Of a stretch of 26,443 bases of DNA, positions 16,137 to 23,684 are shown in pieces. The notes under the pieces were generated by a model. It made no database searches. It saw only the letters and a program-made list of their open reading frames with translations, and was not told the origin of the DNA. The stretch covers positions 1 to 26,443 of the forward strand of contig CAZWSE010000049.1 in NCBI GenBank assembly GCA_964636575.1. The letters are read 5' to 3'. How positions within the stretch are numbered: the first letter of the stretch is position 1; each line of letters begins with the position of its first letter. Source of the DNA: CAZWSE01 sp964636575. Its GTDB lineage: Bacteria > Pseudomonadota > Alphaproteobacteria > Rhodobacterales > Rhodobacteraceae. Made by a program: the position numbers and the translations under genes.

Positions 16137-17963
16137 CTAAGGCGCATACCACCACACATCAGGCATAAAGTTCGGACCGTCACCATAAATCGGGGTGATT
16201 TCCGGAAACTTGAACTCCGCTCGATGCGCGATCCGATCCACATCAAACTGCCAGAACGGAATGGCATACCGGCCAGCGGTCAACACACGATCCAGCGCAC
16301 GGGTCGCGGCAATGAAATCCTCGGATGAGGTCGCGCCGAGCATCGCGTCTATCATGGCATCCGCGGCAGGGGATTTGATGCCCGCAAGGTTGCGGCTGGC
16401 CTCAATGTCTGCGGCATCACTGCCCCAATAATACCGCTGCTCATTGCCGGGCGACAGGGACAAAGCAATCCGGAACGGTGTCATGTCAAAATCAAAACTG
16501 TGCATGCGCGATGTATATTGCGCGCCGTCCACGGTTGAGACCACAGGCGCGATACCCAACCGCTTCAACCCTTGCACATACAACTGCACAATCGCTTGTT
16601 GTTCGGCGCTGCCCTTGGGCAAAACGATTTCAAAAGCAAAGGGCGCACCTTGGGGCGTCATCATAACTCCGTCTTGGGTGGTAAATCCGGCCTCTTGCAA
16701 CAAGGCTAACGCTTTACGAATACCTGCACGGTTTCGGGCAGACCCGTCTGCGACGGGCAGGGCATAGCCCTCAACCGCTTCCACGGGCAATGCATCCGCG
16801 AAAGGTGCCAGTAACGCCATTTCCGCCGCAGGTGCAGGCCCGGCCTCATAGCCCAAAACAGAGTTAGAGAAATACGACTTGATCCTTGGCTGTGTCCCGC
16901 CTGTCAGGGTGTCGTTGATGAACTCAAAGTTAAAAGCATGCAGCAAGGCATCGCGCACACGAATGTCGTCAAACGGGGGGCGGCGGGTGTTCATTACCAA
17001 TCCGGTCATACCTGTGGGCTTGCTGTGCTTGATCTCTGATTTGACAATCTGGCCTTCGGTCACTGCGGGAAAGGCGTATTGCGTGGCCCAAGTGGCCGCA
17101 TTGGTTTCGCGCACAGCACTCAACTGACCGGCCTTGAAGGCCTCAAACAGCACAGTCGCATCGCCAAAGAACTCGATCTTGATCTCGTCAAAGTTATGGG
17201 TGCCACGACGAAACGGAATATCGCGGCCCCAATAGTCAGTATTGCGGGTCAGGGTCAGGGTGCGACCGGCGACATAATCCGTGACGCTGTAAGGGGCCGA
17301 GCCTACAGGGATATCAGCCAAAGGCGCATTGGCGAAATCTTTGGTCTCCCATCCGGCCTTCTTCAGGATCGGGCGCAATCCGGTCAGCAAGGCCAGCTCT
17401 CGGTTGGCTTCATTAAAGGTGATACGCACAGACCGCTCACCAACCGCCGCGATGCTATCGATCTTACCCCAAAGCGACAGATAGCGCGGGTGGCCCACAG
17501 TGCCCAAGGTTTCAAACGACCAGATCACATCCTCGACCGTGACAGGTGTTCCATCGACGAATCGGGCGTCGGGATGCAGGTCATATTCGACCCAAGACCG
17601 GTCATCAGCGGTGCGCACAGAAGCAGCGAGCACGCCGTAAAGCGTGAAAGGCTCGTCCCAAGACCGGCCCAAAAGGCTCTCATAGGCCAAAAACCGCAAC
17701 TGCCAGGGGGCGGACCCTTTGCGGACAAAGGGGTTCAACTGGTCAAAAGCGCCTGTATTTCCCAAAACCAAGGTGCCACCCTTGGGGGCATCTGGGTTGG
17801 CATAGGGCAGGGACACAAAATCAGGGGGAAGGGCTGGGTCACCGTACATAGCTATGCCATGCTGAGGCCGATCAGCCGATTCTGTAAAACCTGCATTTGC
17901 GCAAAGAATGCAAGCCAAACCCGCCAAAACACGGGCTATTTTTTGGAAATTATCGATGTTCAT
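16137..17963 (-). CDS. ABC transporter peptide-binding protein, family 5 (YejA-like)
   Basis: The 608-aa periplasmic solute-binding protein belongs to the family 5 oligopeptide binders. A signal peptide spans about residues 1-27 (KIARVLAGLACILCANA). FVSLPYANPDAPKGGTLVLGNTGAFDQLNPFV near 47-80 is the typical YejA opening; YejA works with YejBEF in oligopeptide and microcin C uptake. No permease or ATPase genes are within the window, so it is an orphan here or is served from elsewhere. The start at 17963 was preferred because it gives a proper signal peptide; the frame is open to 18056, but that would add 31 uncharged-poor, non-signal residues. A GGGAG lies 20 nt upstream and the spacing is not ideal, so the start is slightly uncertain. 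The aquaporin gene follows 79 bp downstream. Confidence 0.9.
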   Translation of the reverse strand: MNIDNFQKIARVLAGLACILCANAGFTESADRPQHGIAMYGDPALPPDFVSLPYANPDAPKGGTLVLGNTGAFDQLNPFVRKGSAPWQLRFLAYESLLGRSWDEPFTLYGVLAASVRTADDRSWVEYDLHPDARFVDGTPVTVEDVIWSFETLGTVGHPRYLSLWGKIDSIAAVGERSVRITFNEANRELALLTGLRPILKKAGWETKDFANAPLADIPVGSAPYSVTDYVAGRTLTLTRNTDYWGRDIPFRRGTHNFDEIKIEFFGDATVLFEAFKAGQLSAVRETNAATWATQYAFPAVTEGQIVKSEIKHSKPTGMTGLVMNTRRPPFDDIRVRDALLHAFNFEFINDTLTGGTQPRIKSYFSNSVLGYEAGPAPAAEMALLAPFADALPVEAVEGYALPVADGSARNRAGIRKALALLQEAGFTTQDGVMMTPQGAPFAFEIVLPKGSAEQQAIVQLYVQGLKRLGIAPVVSTVDGAQYTSRMHSFDFDMTPFRIALSLSPGNEQRYYWGSDAADIEASRNLAGIKSPAADAMIDAMLGATSSEDFIAATRALDRVLTAGRYAIPFWQFDVDRIAHRAEFKFPEITPIYGDGPNFMPDVWWYAP

Positions 17964-18042
17964 TTTGGCAACAATCCCGTTTCTCCCTTGTTTTATTAAG
18001 GATTGGGAACAAGAGCCAGAGGCACCGCGATAAACTTTGTGC

Positions 18043-18071
18043 TTGGAGAACGACACTGCATTGCGTATAAA
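18043..18071 (+). promoter_or_regulatory. Candidate sigma-70 promoter of a small RNA
   Basis: TTGGAG (18043-18048) and TATAAA (18066-18071) are separated by exactly 17 nt. This is close to consensus for housekeeping sigma and points toward the hairpin-rich, gene-free stretch that ends in a strong terminator. Predicted transcription start is about 18077-18079. Seen as a sequence match only. Confidence 0.5.
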
Positions 18072-18077
18072 GAGGGC

Positions 18078-18153
18078 ACTGCTCGATAGGTTTCTTGCCT
18101 GTATGAAACCTGCCTCAATAACTTAACGCCAGCTTCGTGCTGGCGTTTTTTTT
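18078..18153 (+). ncRNA. Candidate small RNA of about 75 nt between the peptide-binding protein and bdhA
   Basis: The 350 bp between the divergent peptide-binding gene and bdhA have no convincing ORF. Within it is a complete transcription unit: promoter (18043-18071), a first hairpin AGGTTTC/GAAACCT (18088-18094 with 18105-18111) with a 10-nt loop TTGCCTGTAT, a single-stranded GCCTCAATAACTT linker, then the terminator hairpin and eight T residues. This layout is typical of Hfq-type bacterial sRNAs. It could instead be an attenuated leader of bdhA, whose start is 162 bp downstream, but I saw no alternative antiterminator pairing. An 8-codon frame (ATG at 18103, stop at 18124-18126) lies inside. 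I do not recognise the RNA family. Confidence 0.5.
18125..18153 (+). terminator. Strong intrinsic terminator
   Basis: AACGCCAGC (18125-18133) pairs perfectly with GCTGGCGTT (18139-18147) around the loop TTCGT, followed by an uninterrupted run of eight T residues (18146-18153). On the opposite strand no T run follows, so it acts on plus-strand transcription only. No plus-strand protein gene ends nearby, which is why a small RNA or leader transcript is proposed. Confidence 0.9.
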
Positions 18154-18315
18154 GGCAGGGCGCAATTTCCAAGCGACATCCGTCCCGATCCACGACACAG
18201 CATTTGCATCACGCTTTAGACACCTGTCCCATGAAATCGCAATCGCCTCTTATCTGTCGCCACGCACCTGCTATGCTGCACCTGCAAAGACAACCGACGT
18301 AAAAAGGCGCGCATC

Positions 18316-19101
18316 ATGGCATTCGAAATCTCACTGGCAGGCAAGACCGCCGTCATCACTGGATCCAACTCAGGCATCGGTCTGGGCATTGCATGGGAAC
18401 TGGCCCGCGCAGGCGCAGACGTTGTGCTCAACTCGTTCACAGACAATCCCGAAGACCACGCCATCGCCAAAGAAATGTCCGACGAGACCAAAACAAACGC
18501 CCGCTACATCCAAGGCGATATGTCCAAGGGCGATCAATGCCGCGCTTTGATCGAAAAGGCAGGCACCTGCGATATCCTGATCAACAACGCAGGCATCCAA
18601 CACGTCGCCCCCATTCCTGAGTTTCCGGTCGATAAATGGGACGCAATCATCGCGATCAACCTGTCCAGCGCGTTCCACACCACAGCCGCCGCCTTGCCAA
18701 TGATGCGCAAGGCAGGCTGGGGACGGGTCATCAACATCGCCAGCGCGCACGGGTTGACCGCCAGCCCGTTCAAAGCCGCCTACATCGCTGCAAAGCACGG
18801 CATCGTTGGCCTGTCCAAAACGACAGCGCTCGAAACCGCGCAAGAACCCATCACCTGCAACGCCATCTGCCCGGGCTACGTGCTGACACCGATTGTCGAA
18901 AAGCAAATTCCAGATACAATGAAGGAATACGACATGAGCCGCGAAGAGGTTATTCAAAACGTCATGCTCAAACGCCAACCGTCAAAAGAATTCGCAACCA
19001 CAGGGCAAATGGGTGGCACAGCCGTGTTCCTCTGTTCAGAAGCGGCAGATCAAATCACCGGCACGACCATCAGCGTCGATGGCGGTTGGACGGCGTTGTA
19101 G
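18316..19101 (+). CDS. bdhA: 3-hydroxybutyrate dehydrogenase (SDR family)
   Basis: The 261-aa cytosolic SDR oxidises D-3-hydroxybutyrate to acetoacetate with NAD, the last step in use of stored poly-3-hydroxybutyrate. TGSNSGIG (15-22) is the cofactor loop and NNAG sits at 90-93. The catalytic Ser 143, Tyr 156 and Lys 160 are in SAHGLTASPFKAAYIAAKHG. Features diagnostic of the 3-hydroxybutyrate subgroup are GIQHVAPIPEF after NNAG and CPGYVLTPIVEKQIPD. It is followed after only 8 bp by a patatin-like hydrolase gene, giving a probable two-gene operon. A weak -10-like TATGCT at 18272-18277 could be its own promoter, separate from the upstream terminated transcript. Confidence 0.94.
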   Translation: MAFEISLAGKTAVITGSNSGIGLGIAWELARAGADVVLNSFTDNPEDHAIAKEMSDETKTNARYIQGDMSKGDQCRALIEKAGTCDILINNAGIQHVAPIPEFPVDKWDAIIAINLSSAFHTTAAALPMMRKAGWGRVINIASAHGLTASPFKAAYIAAKHGIVGLSKTTALETAQEPITCNAICPGYVLTPIVEKQIPDTMKEYDMSREEVIQNVMLKRQPSKEFATTGQMGGTAVFLCSEAADQITGTTISVDGGWTAL

Positions 19102-19109
19102 CAAAAGGC

Positions 19110-20144
19110 ATGGTCAAAAAGATCAATCTGGCCCTTCAGGGCGGCGGCGCGCATGGGGCTTTCACATGGGGCGTGCTCGACCGCATCCTCGAAGATGAAG
19201 ACGTTGAGATTTCCGCCATTTCAGGCACCAGCGCAGGCGCGCTCAACGGGTCTGCGTTCAAGGCCGGAATGATCGAAGGCGGTCGGGAAGGGGCGCGCGA
19301 CAGGCTCGACTGGCTGTGGGGCAAGGTCGGCGCGCAGGATCAATCCTTGCTGTCGACGTGGATGCAACCCTTTGGGATGGCTGCGACGGCTGCGGCCATT
19401 GAAACGATGGTGCCCTACTTTTGGGCCGATGCGATGACGCGGATGGTTTCGCCCTACGCAATGGGCGCGCTTTACAGCAACCCGCTGGAATCCATCGTAT
19501 CGCAGTTGGACTTTGAATGTATCCACGCAGAAGGTGGGCCAGCGCCATGCCTTTTTGTCTGCGCCACACGGGTGCGCAACGGCAAGGTGCGGGTGTTCAA
19601 AGACAGCGAAATCAGCACCAAGGCCATTCTGGCATCAGCCTGTTTGCCGACCATGTTCCAAGCGATTGAACTTTACGACGAACAAACAGATCAGGTCGAA
19701 GCCTTCTGGGACGGCGGCTACACCGGCAACCCCGCGCTATTCCCGCTGTTTCACCCGTCACTGCCCGATGACATCGTGATCATCAACATCAACCCGTTGG
19801 AGCGGGATGAGTTGCCGCGCACGCCCCACGCCATCCAGAACCGGATTAATGAGATCAGCTTTAACTCGTCCTTGCTGCGCGAGCTGCGGGCGATTGAGTT
19901 TGTGCAACGGTTGTTGGGGCAGGGCACGCTCTCCACTCAAGAAAAAAGCCGCGTTCTGGTGCATATGATCTCGGACGACCTGCTGATGAACGAGCTTTCA
20001 GTGGCCACCAAAGTCGTGCCGACCTTCTACACATTGGCGAAGCTAAAAGACGCAGGCCGCACGGCGGCGGATACGTTTTTGAATGAGCACAAGAAGGATC
20101 TAAACGAACGCAGCTCGGTGGATCTGACGGGGATGTTCAATTAG
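19110..20144 (+). CDS. Patatin-like phospholipase/hydrolase
   Basis: The 344-aa alpha/beta serine hydrolase uses a Ser-Asp dyad. The oxyanion loop is LQGGGAHGAF (9-18), the nucleophile is Ser 41 in GTSAG, and the partner is Asp 201 in WDGGYTGN. There is no signal peptide or membrane helix, so it should act in the cytoplasm or on the inner face of the membrane. It starts 8 bp after bdhA, so the operon pairs hydrolysis with 3-hydroxybutyrate oxidation. Either it releases fatty acids from phospholipid, or it acts on polyhydroxybutyrate granules or oligomers; the second idea is inferred only from the neighbour. The frame is open far upstream inside bdhA, but the ATG at 19110 sits exactly on the conserved MVKKINLALQGGGA start. 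Confidence 0.9.
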   Translation: MVKKINLALQGGGAHGAFTWGVLDRILEDEDVEISAISGTSAGALNGSAFKAGMIEGGREGARDRLDWLWGKVGAQDQSLLSTWMQPFGMAATAAAIETMVPYFWADAMTRMVSPYAMGALYSNPLESIVSQLDFECIHAEGGPAPCLFVCATRVRNGKVRVFKDSEISTKAILASACLPTMFQAIELYDEQTDQVEAFWDGGYTGNPALFPLFHPSLPDDIVIININPLERDELPRTPHAIQNRINEISFNSSLLRELRAIEFVQRLLGQGTLSTQEKSRVLVHMISDDLLMNELSVATKVVPTFYTLAKLKDAGRTAADTFLNEHKKDLNERSSVDLTGMFN

Positions 20145-20241
20145 CACAGACCGGTTGCAACACCAATTGATCCTGATTGCGCGCAGCACATCATAAGAAA
20201 GCCAAGTCGACGCCATAGTGACGACGCAATACCGGATACAA

Positions 20242-20268
20242 CTTCTTTCAAAATTTGATGAAAGAAGG
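20242..20268 (+). promoter_or_regulatory. Perfect hairpin burying a ribosome binding site (possible RNA thermometer or operator)
   Basis: CTTCTTTCA (20242-20250) is the exact reverse complement of TGAAAGAAG (20259-20267), with an 8-nt loop. The right arm holds the Shine-Dalgarno GAAGG (20264-20268), 8 nt before the ATG at 20277. The stem is A/U-rich (6 A-U, 3 G-C pairs), so it could melt with modest heat, or be opened by an sRNA or protein. It does not match a named thermometer family exactly, but resembles the fourU principle of a pyrimidine-rich strand masking AGG. A DNA-binding role of the same palindrome is also possible. Confidence 0.55.
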
Positions 20269-20276
20269 CAATTGAT

Positions 20277-21050
20277 ATGCGCATTCTCCCTATGATTACA
20301 CTTGGTACTGGCATTGCGATGATCGGCGCGGCTGGAATTGGCTACGACTACACGACGCAAAAACAAAAGGCCGACGCACCTTACACCACGGCCACCTATA
20401 TTGATGGGTTCTTCGACCGTTTTGGGAACGATGGCGGCTTCCTTGGCTTGATTTTCCGAGACTCTGCGGCAATCGACGCGGCAATGCCCGATGCTCCAAC
20501 AGGATGGGACGCTTGGTACATTGATGGCGCGCACTGGAGCGCAGTGTTCAGTGATGAACAATGGGTGGAGCGGGAAAGAGAGTTTGCAAAGGTAGAAGCA
20601 CAAGTCCCGGAGCTAGATGAACTCAGTGAAACCGACAACAGGCTTTGGACCGAATATTTCAACGATACATCCACAGCTTACACACGCGGCGACAGCGTCA
20701 TTCTTATGTTTGTTTCGGATGACGAGAATGCAGTGAACCAGCCTGTCCTTCGAAAATTTGAACAACTGGCCGAAGCCCATTTCGAAACAATTGAAACGCG
20801 CAACGATTGGCGCAGTTTCAATGGTCAGCAATGGCAAGAAGTGAAGGGGCCAATAACACAAACCGAGAATGGGTTCAGACCGCATAAACTACAGATGTTT
20901 GAAACAGAGATGGGGTCGGTCTCCATATTTCTGGAAACGCGTGCATCTGAAGAAGCACTTATTCAGTTCCTAGAGGACTTTGACGTGAGCGAATTGCGTA
21001 CATTGGGAAACGCCGACACGCTCAAAAGCGCCGCATTGGAAGTGGATTGA
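20277..21050 (+). CDS. Unknown membrane-anchored protein with long extracytoplasmic domain
   Basis: I do not recognise this 257-aa protein. Residues about 3-23 (ILPMITLGTGIAMIGAAGIGY) form a single hydrophobic segment, either an uncleaved anchor or a signal peptide; the rest is acidic and soluble (many Asp/Glu, few Lys), so it should face the periplasm. Its fold is not evident. There are several aromatic-rich stretches (GWDAWYIDGAHW, DNRLWTEYF, NDWRSFNGQQWQ). The ATG is supported by GAAGG at 8 nt. The gene has a lower GC content than its neighbours and sits alone between the patatin gene and the convergent SHMT-like gene, which suggests later acquisition. Its ribosome binding site is inside a perfect hairpin. 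Confidence 0.75.
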   Translation: MRILPMITLGTGIAMIGAAGIGYDYTTQKQKADAPYTTATYIDGFFDRFGNDGGFLGLIFRDSAAIDAAMPDAPTGWDAWYIDGAHWSAVFSDEQWVEREREFAKVEAQVPELDELSETDNRLWTEYFNDTSTAYTRGDSVILMFVSDDENAVNQPVLRKFEQLAEAHFETIETRNDWRSFNGQQWQEVKGPITQTENGFRPHKLQMFETEMGSVSIFLETRASEEALIQFLEDFDVSELRTLGNADTLKSAALEVD

Positions 21051-21119
21051 ACTCACGCTGGGCAAGCGTCGTTCAGTGGTCATCCTTAACCAATGCGGCT
21101 CATCAGACCCGATCCAAGT

Positions 21120-22427
21120 TCAATGCATAAAATGCAGGTCCGAAAACTGTGTCCGCCACTCCGCCACTTCATCTGCAATTGCTTCACCTTTAAGCCCGCG
21201 CTTGATCAACCCAGCCATCCGGTCCGCATCTGCCGACGTCATACCCCAACGGACAAGTTCAGGCGTTCCAATACGCAGACCGTTCATATCGCCTTCGACC
21301 GCCGCGATTGGAAGCCCAATTCCGCAGGCTAAAAACCCAGCCTGACGCAACTGTTTAGAAGCCGCTTGGCCGCCACCGAACCCTTTTGCCTCAATGGCAA
21401 ACTGGTGCGATTTCGTGAACCCGTCGGCGCCAGAGAATATCGGTAAACCCTGCGCGTCCAAGGCTTTGGCCAATGCTTGGGACATCGCAATCATCTCAGC
21501 GGCATAGGCCTCACCAAAGTCGCGCCAATCCAACATGGTCACAGCCAAAGAAGCAGCTTTAGCAGCATCAAAGTTGGCAGTCATGCCGGGGAAGGCGATG
21601 GCGTCCAGCGCTTTCGCGATCTCGGCATCGTTGGACACAATCACGCCTCCGGCTGCACCGCCCAAGCTTTTGTACGTGCTCATCGTCATGAAATGGGCAC
21701 CTTCGGTCAGTGGGTTTGACCATGCACGACCCGCGATGATCCCGCACTGGTGGGCCGCATCGAACATAACCTTGGCGCCCACCTCGTCGGCAATAGACCG
21801 GATTTCTGCGACGGGATGCTCAAACAAGTTCAGACTACACCCGACAGTGATAAGCTTAGGCCGTTCGGCGCGCACCATGTCGCGCAGCTTGTCCAGATCA
21901 ATAGTGTAGTGATCGGCATCCACAGGGGCAGTCAAAATACGCAACCCATAAAGCCCGGCACAGCCAGCCATATGATGGGTGACATGCCCGCCAATGCTGG
22001 CTGGGGGGACAATGATAGTATCCCCCGGTTTGCAGGTCGCCATGAAACCATAAAGATTGGCAATCGCGCCAGAGGGCACCCGAATTTCGGCAAACTGCGC
22101 ATCAAAGACTTCGGCGCACAACTCGGCGGCGATGACCTCGATTTCCTCGATCGCTTCCAACCCCATCTCGTACTTGTCACCAGGATAGCCCAGCGACGGA
22201 CGGGACCCGATACCGGAAGACAAAAACGCCTCGGCCTTCGGGTTCATCACATTGGTGGCGGGGTTGAGATTGAAACATTCTTCTTCATGGATGACACGGT
22301 TCTTTTCGGAAAGCTGCTCCAGACGGGCCATAATGGCATCGGCAGACTGCGCGCCCGTGCTTTGCGCGATCTTTTGAACAAGCGTTTCACTGTCGGTGGG
22401 AACCCAATCCCGATGGGCAAGTGTCAT
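21120..22427 (-). CDS. SHMT-fold PLP enzyme, likely not a true serine hydroxymethyltransferase
   Basis: The 435-aa fold-type I PLP enzyme aligns with serine hydroxymethyltransferase from end to end. Kept: the PLP lysine Lys 253 in MSTYKSLGGAAGG, DAAHQCG (Asp 223, His 226), AFPGMTANF, and carboxylate-binding Arg 385 in LRIGTPEL. Changed relative to E. coli GlyA as I recall it: the KYAEGYPGKRYY segment is RPSLGYPGDKYEM, so Glu 57 and Tyr 55 of GlyA, needed for tetrahydrofolate-dependent transfer, are Leu and Pro; the His before the PLP lysine is Tyr. A folate-independent aldolase on a beta-hydroxy amino acid is more likely. The start at 22427 has an excellent AGGAGA 9 nt upstream; the upstream GTG at 22454 was rejected. 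Divergent from a LysR regulator that probably controls it. Confidence 0.85.
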   Translation of the reverse strand: MTLAHRDWVPTDSETLVQKIAQSTGAQSADAIMARLEQLSEKNRVIHEEECFNLNPATNVMNPKAEAFLSSGIGSRPSLGYPGDKYEMGLEAIEEIEVIAAELCAEVFDAQFAEIRVPSGAIANLYGFMATCKPGDTIIVPPASIGGHVTHHMAGCAGLYGLRILTAPVDADHYTIDLDKLRDMVRAERPKLITVGCSLNLFEHPVAEIRSIADEVGAKVMFDAAHQCGIIAGRAWSNPLTEGAHFMTMSTYKSLGGAAGGVIVSNDAEIAKALDAIAFPGMTANFDAAKAASLAVTMLDWRDFGEAYAAEMIAMSQALAKALDAQGLPIFSGADGFTKSHQFAIEAKGFGGGQAASKQLRQAGFLACGIGLPIAAVEGDMNGLRIGTPELVRWGMTSADADRMAGLIKRGLKGEAIADEVAEWRTQFSDLHFMH

Positions 22428-22494
22428 GGCCAAATCTCCTCGTGTTTGGGACACTGTCTAGGCCAGCGCGTGACAATGCAAACCAGATTAGCTA

Positions 22495-22510
22495 TTTCTC
22501 GGCGTAGAAA
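22495..22510. promoter_or_regulatory. Candidate LysR operator in the divergent intergenic region
   Basis: TTTCT (22495-22499) and AGAAA (22506-22510) form an inverted repeat with a 6-nt spacer, giving the interrupted dyad expected of a LysR-type box (T-N11-A type). It lies 14 bp before the LysR start and 67 bp before the enzyme start, suitable for autoregulation. Short arms mean it could be chance. Confidence 0.3.
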
Positions 22511-22524
22511 AACTGAGGCTACAG

Positions 22525-23397
22525 ATGACCGTCGCACCAAAACGCCCGAAAGGCCCGCCGTTGAACGCCATGCGCGCGTTCGAAGCAGCGGCACGTCATG
22601 AAAGCTTTGTCTCCGCCGCCGAGGAACTAAACGTCACCGCAGGCGCGATCTCGCAACACATCAAAACACTGGAAGCATGGTCAGACATGCCCTTGTTCCG
22701 ACGCAACGCGCAGGGGGTCGTGCTGACGCAGGCGGGACAATCGCTTGTGACAGAGTTCACGTCCGCATTCGACGAAATGGCCAATGCAACGCGGGCGCTG
22801 CGGAACCTCAAACCCAATCCCGACTTTCACATCGCAGCGCTTCCGTCGATTGCACAACTGTGGCTGCCCAAACGGCTGGCAAAGATCAGGGCGCACTTTC
22901 CGATGATTAACTTTTCGGTGACGGCATTGGAAACGGCACCCAGTCTGTCGCGAGAGCTGTTTGATCTGGCGATTTTCTTCGGGCAACCCGACGGCACAGC
23001 CAATCAGATCAATATCGCAAACGACGATCTGGTTCCGGTCTGCGCACCTGCCTTGCTTGATCGATTTGCAAAAGACGGGTTCAGCGGCCTGACGCTTTTG
23101 CATGATCAAACATGGATGAACGATTGGACCGAATGGAGCGACGCGGCGCATATAGCAATCGAAGATGTACAAAACGGGCCAAAGTTCTCGCTCTACAGTC
23201 TGGCTGTCGAAGAAGCCAAGGCCGGCGCCGGTGCTTTAATGGGGCATATGTGCCTTGTCGAAGACTTGGTGGCCGCGGGAGAGCTCGCACCTTTGTCCGA
23301 CAAGTTCAGCAGCACCGGCAAGGCGCTTACTTTGGAGCTGCCGAAACCTGATCAAAGGCGACCAGAATCAGACCGGATCGCGCAGATGCTGACCTAG
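22525..23397 (+). CDS. LysR-type transcriptional regulator, GcvA-like
   Basis: The 290-aa regulator has the LysR winged helix-turn-helix at about 12-75 (PPLNAMRAFEAAARHESFVSAAEELNVTAGAISQHIKTLEAW), then FRRNAQGVVLTQAG and a periplasmic-binding-protein-like ligand domain from about residue 95. The pattern FRR...GVVLTQAG and the SAAEELNVTAGAISQHIK helix are closest to the GcvA group. It is divergent from the SHMT-fold enzyme with 97 bp between the starts, the usual arrangement for a LysR regulator and its target. It probably senses the amino acid substrate or product of that enzyme. The final ~20 residues are short relative to many LysR proteins but the domain is complete. Last core-like gene before the accessory stretch. 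Confidence 0.92.
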   Translation: MTVAPKRPKGPPLNAMRAFEAAARHESFVSAAEELNVTAGAISQHIKTLEAWSDMPLFRRNAQGVVLTQAGQSLVTEFTSAFDEMANATRALRNLKPNPDFHIAALPSIAQLWLPKRLAKIRAHFPMINFSVTALETAPSLSRELFDLAIFFGQPDGTANQINIANDDLVPVCAPALLDRFAKDGFSGLTLLHDQTWMNDWTEWSDAAHIAIEDVQNGPKFSLYSLAVEEAKAGAGALMGHMCLVEDLVAAGELAPLSDKFSSTGKALTLELPKPDQRRPESDRIAQMLT

Positions 23398-23576
23398 GCG
23401 TTTCGGGGTTTATGACATTTTTCGGTTAAGTCATCTGTTTGGGAACGATGCGGTACGAGACGGATTTAGGCTTTGGTTGGTCAAGAGCATCATAGATTCA
23501 GAAAACGTACTTTCCAGCATAGAACCTACCGAACAATCGCGACGGCGCCAGTCCACCGGCAGTGGTTGGATCAGTT

Positions 23577-23613
23577 GAACGGCAGCTATGCGGGACGAAG
23601 CCGCCGTGCGGTT
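23577..23613. repeat. Degenerate intergenic element, copy 1
   Basis: In the 287-bp gene-free stretch after the LysR gene, a GAACGGC-led segment ending in CCGCCGTGCGG resembles the second segment at 24032-24066, and reminds me of a dispersed GAACGGC...CATTCG intergenic pattern frequent in Rhodobacteraceae. The similarity is partial (shared GAACGGC and GGGA with similar spacing), so this is a weak call. Nothing else was recognised in this stretch. Confidence 0.25.
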
Positions 23614-23684
23614 GGCTATCTTCACTCACTCTGTATGGTGTCAAAGGTGCAAGGTTTGAAAATCACAGCGTTCGAGAGAGAGAC

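Noticed and set aside
17079..17999. 306-codon plus-strand frame opposite the peptide-binding protein gene
   Set aside because: Antisense to a well-conserved gene; no domain or ribosome binding site.
18636..19109. Upstream extension of the patatin frame through bdhA
   Set aside because: The extension is an Arg/His-rich out-of-frame reading of bdhA; the conserved patatin start lies at 19110.
21055..21069. ACGCT/AGCGT hairpin between two convergent genes as a terminator
   Set aside because: Only 5 bp and no T run on either strand; too weak to list.
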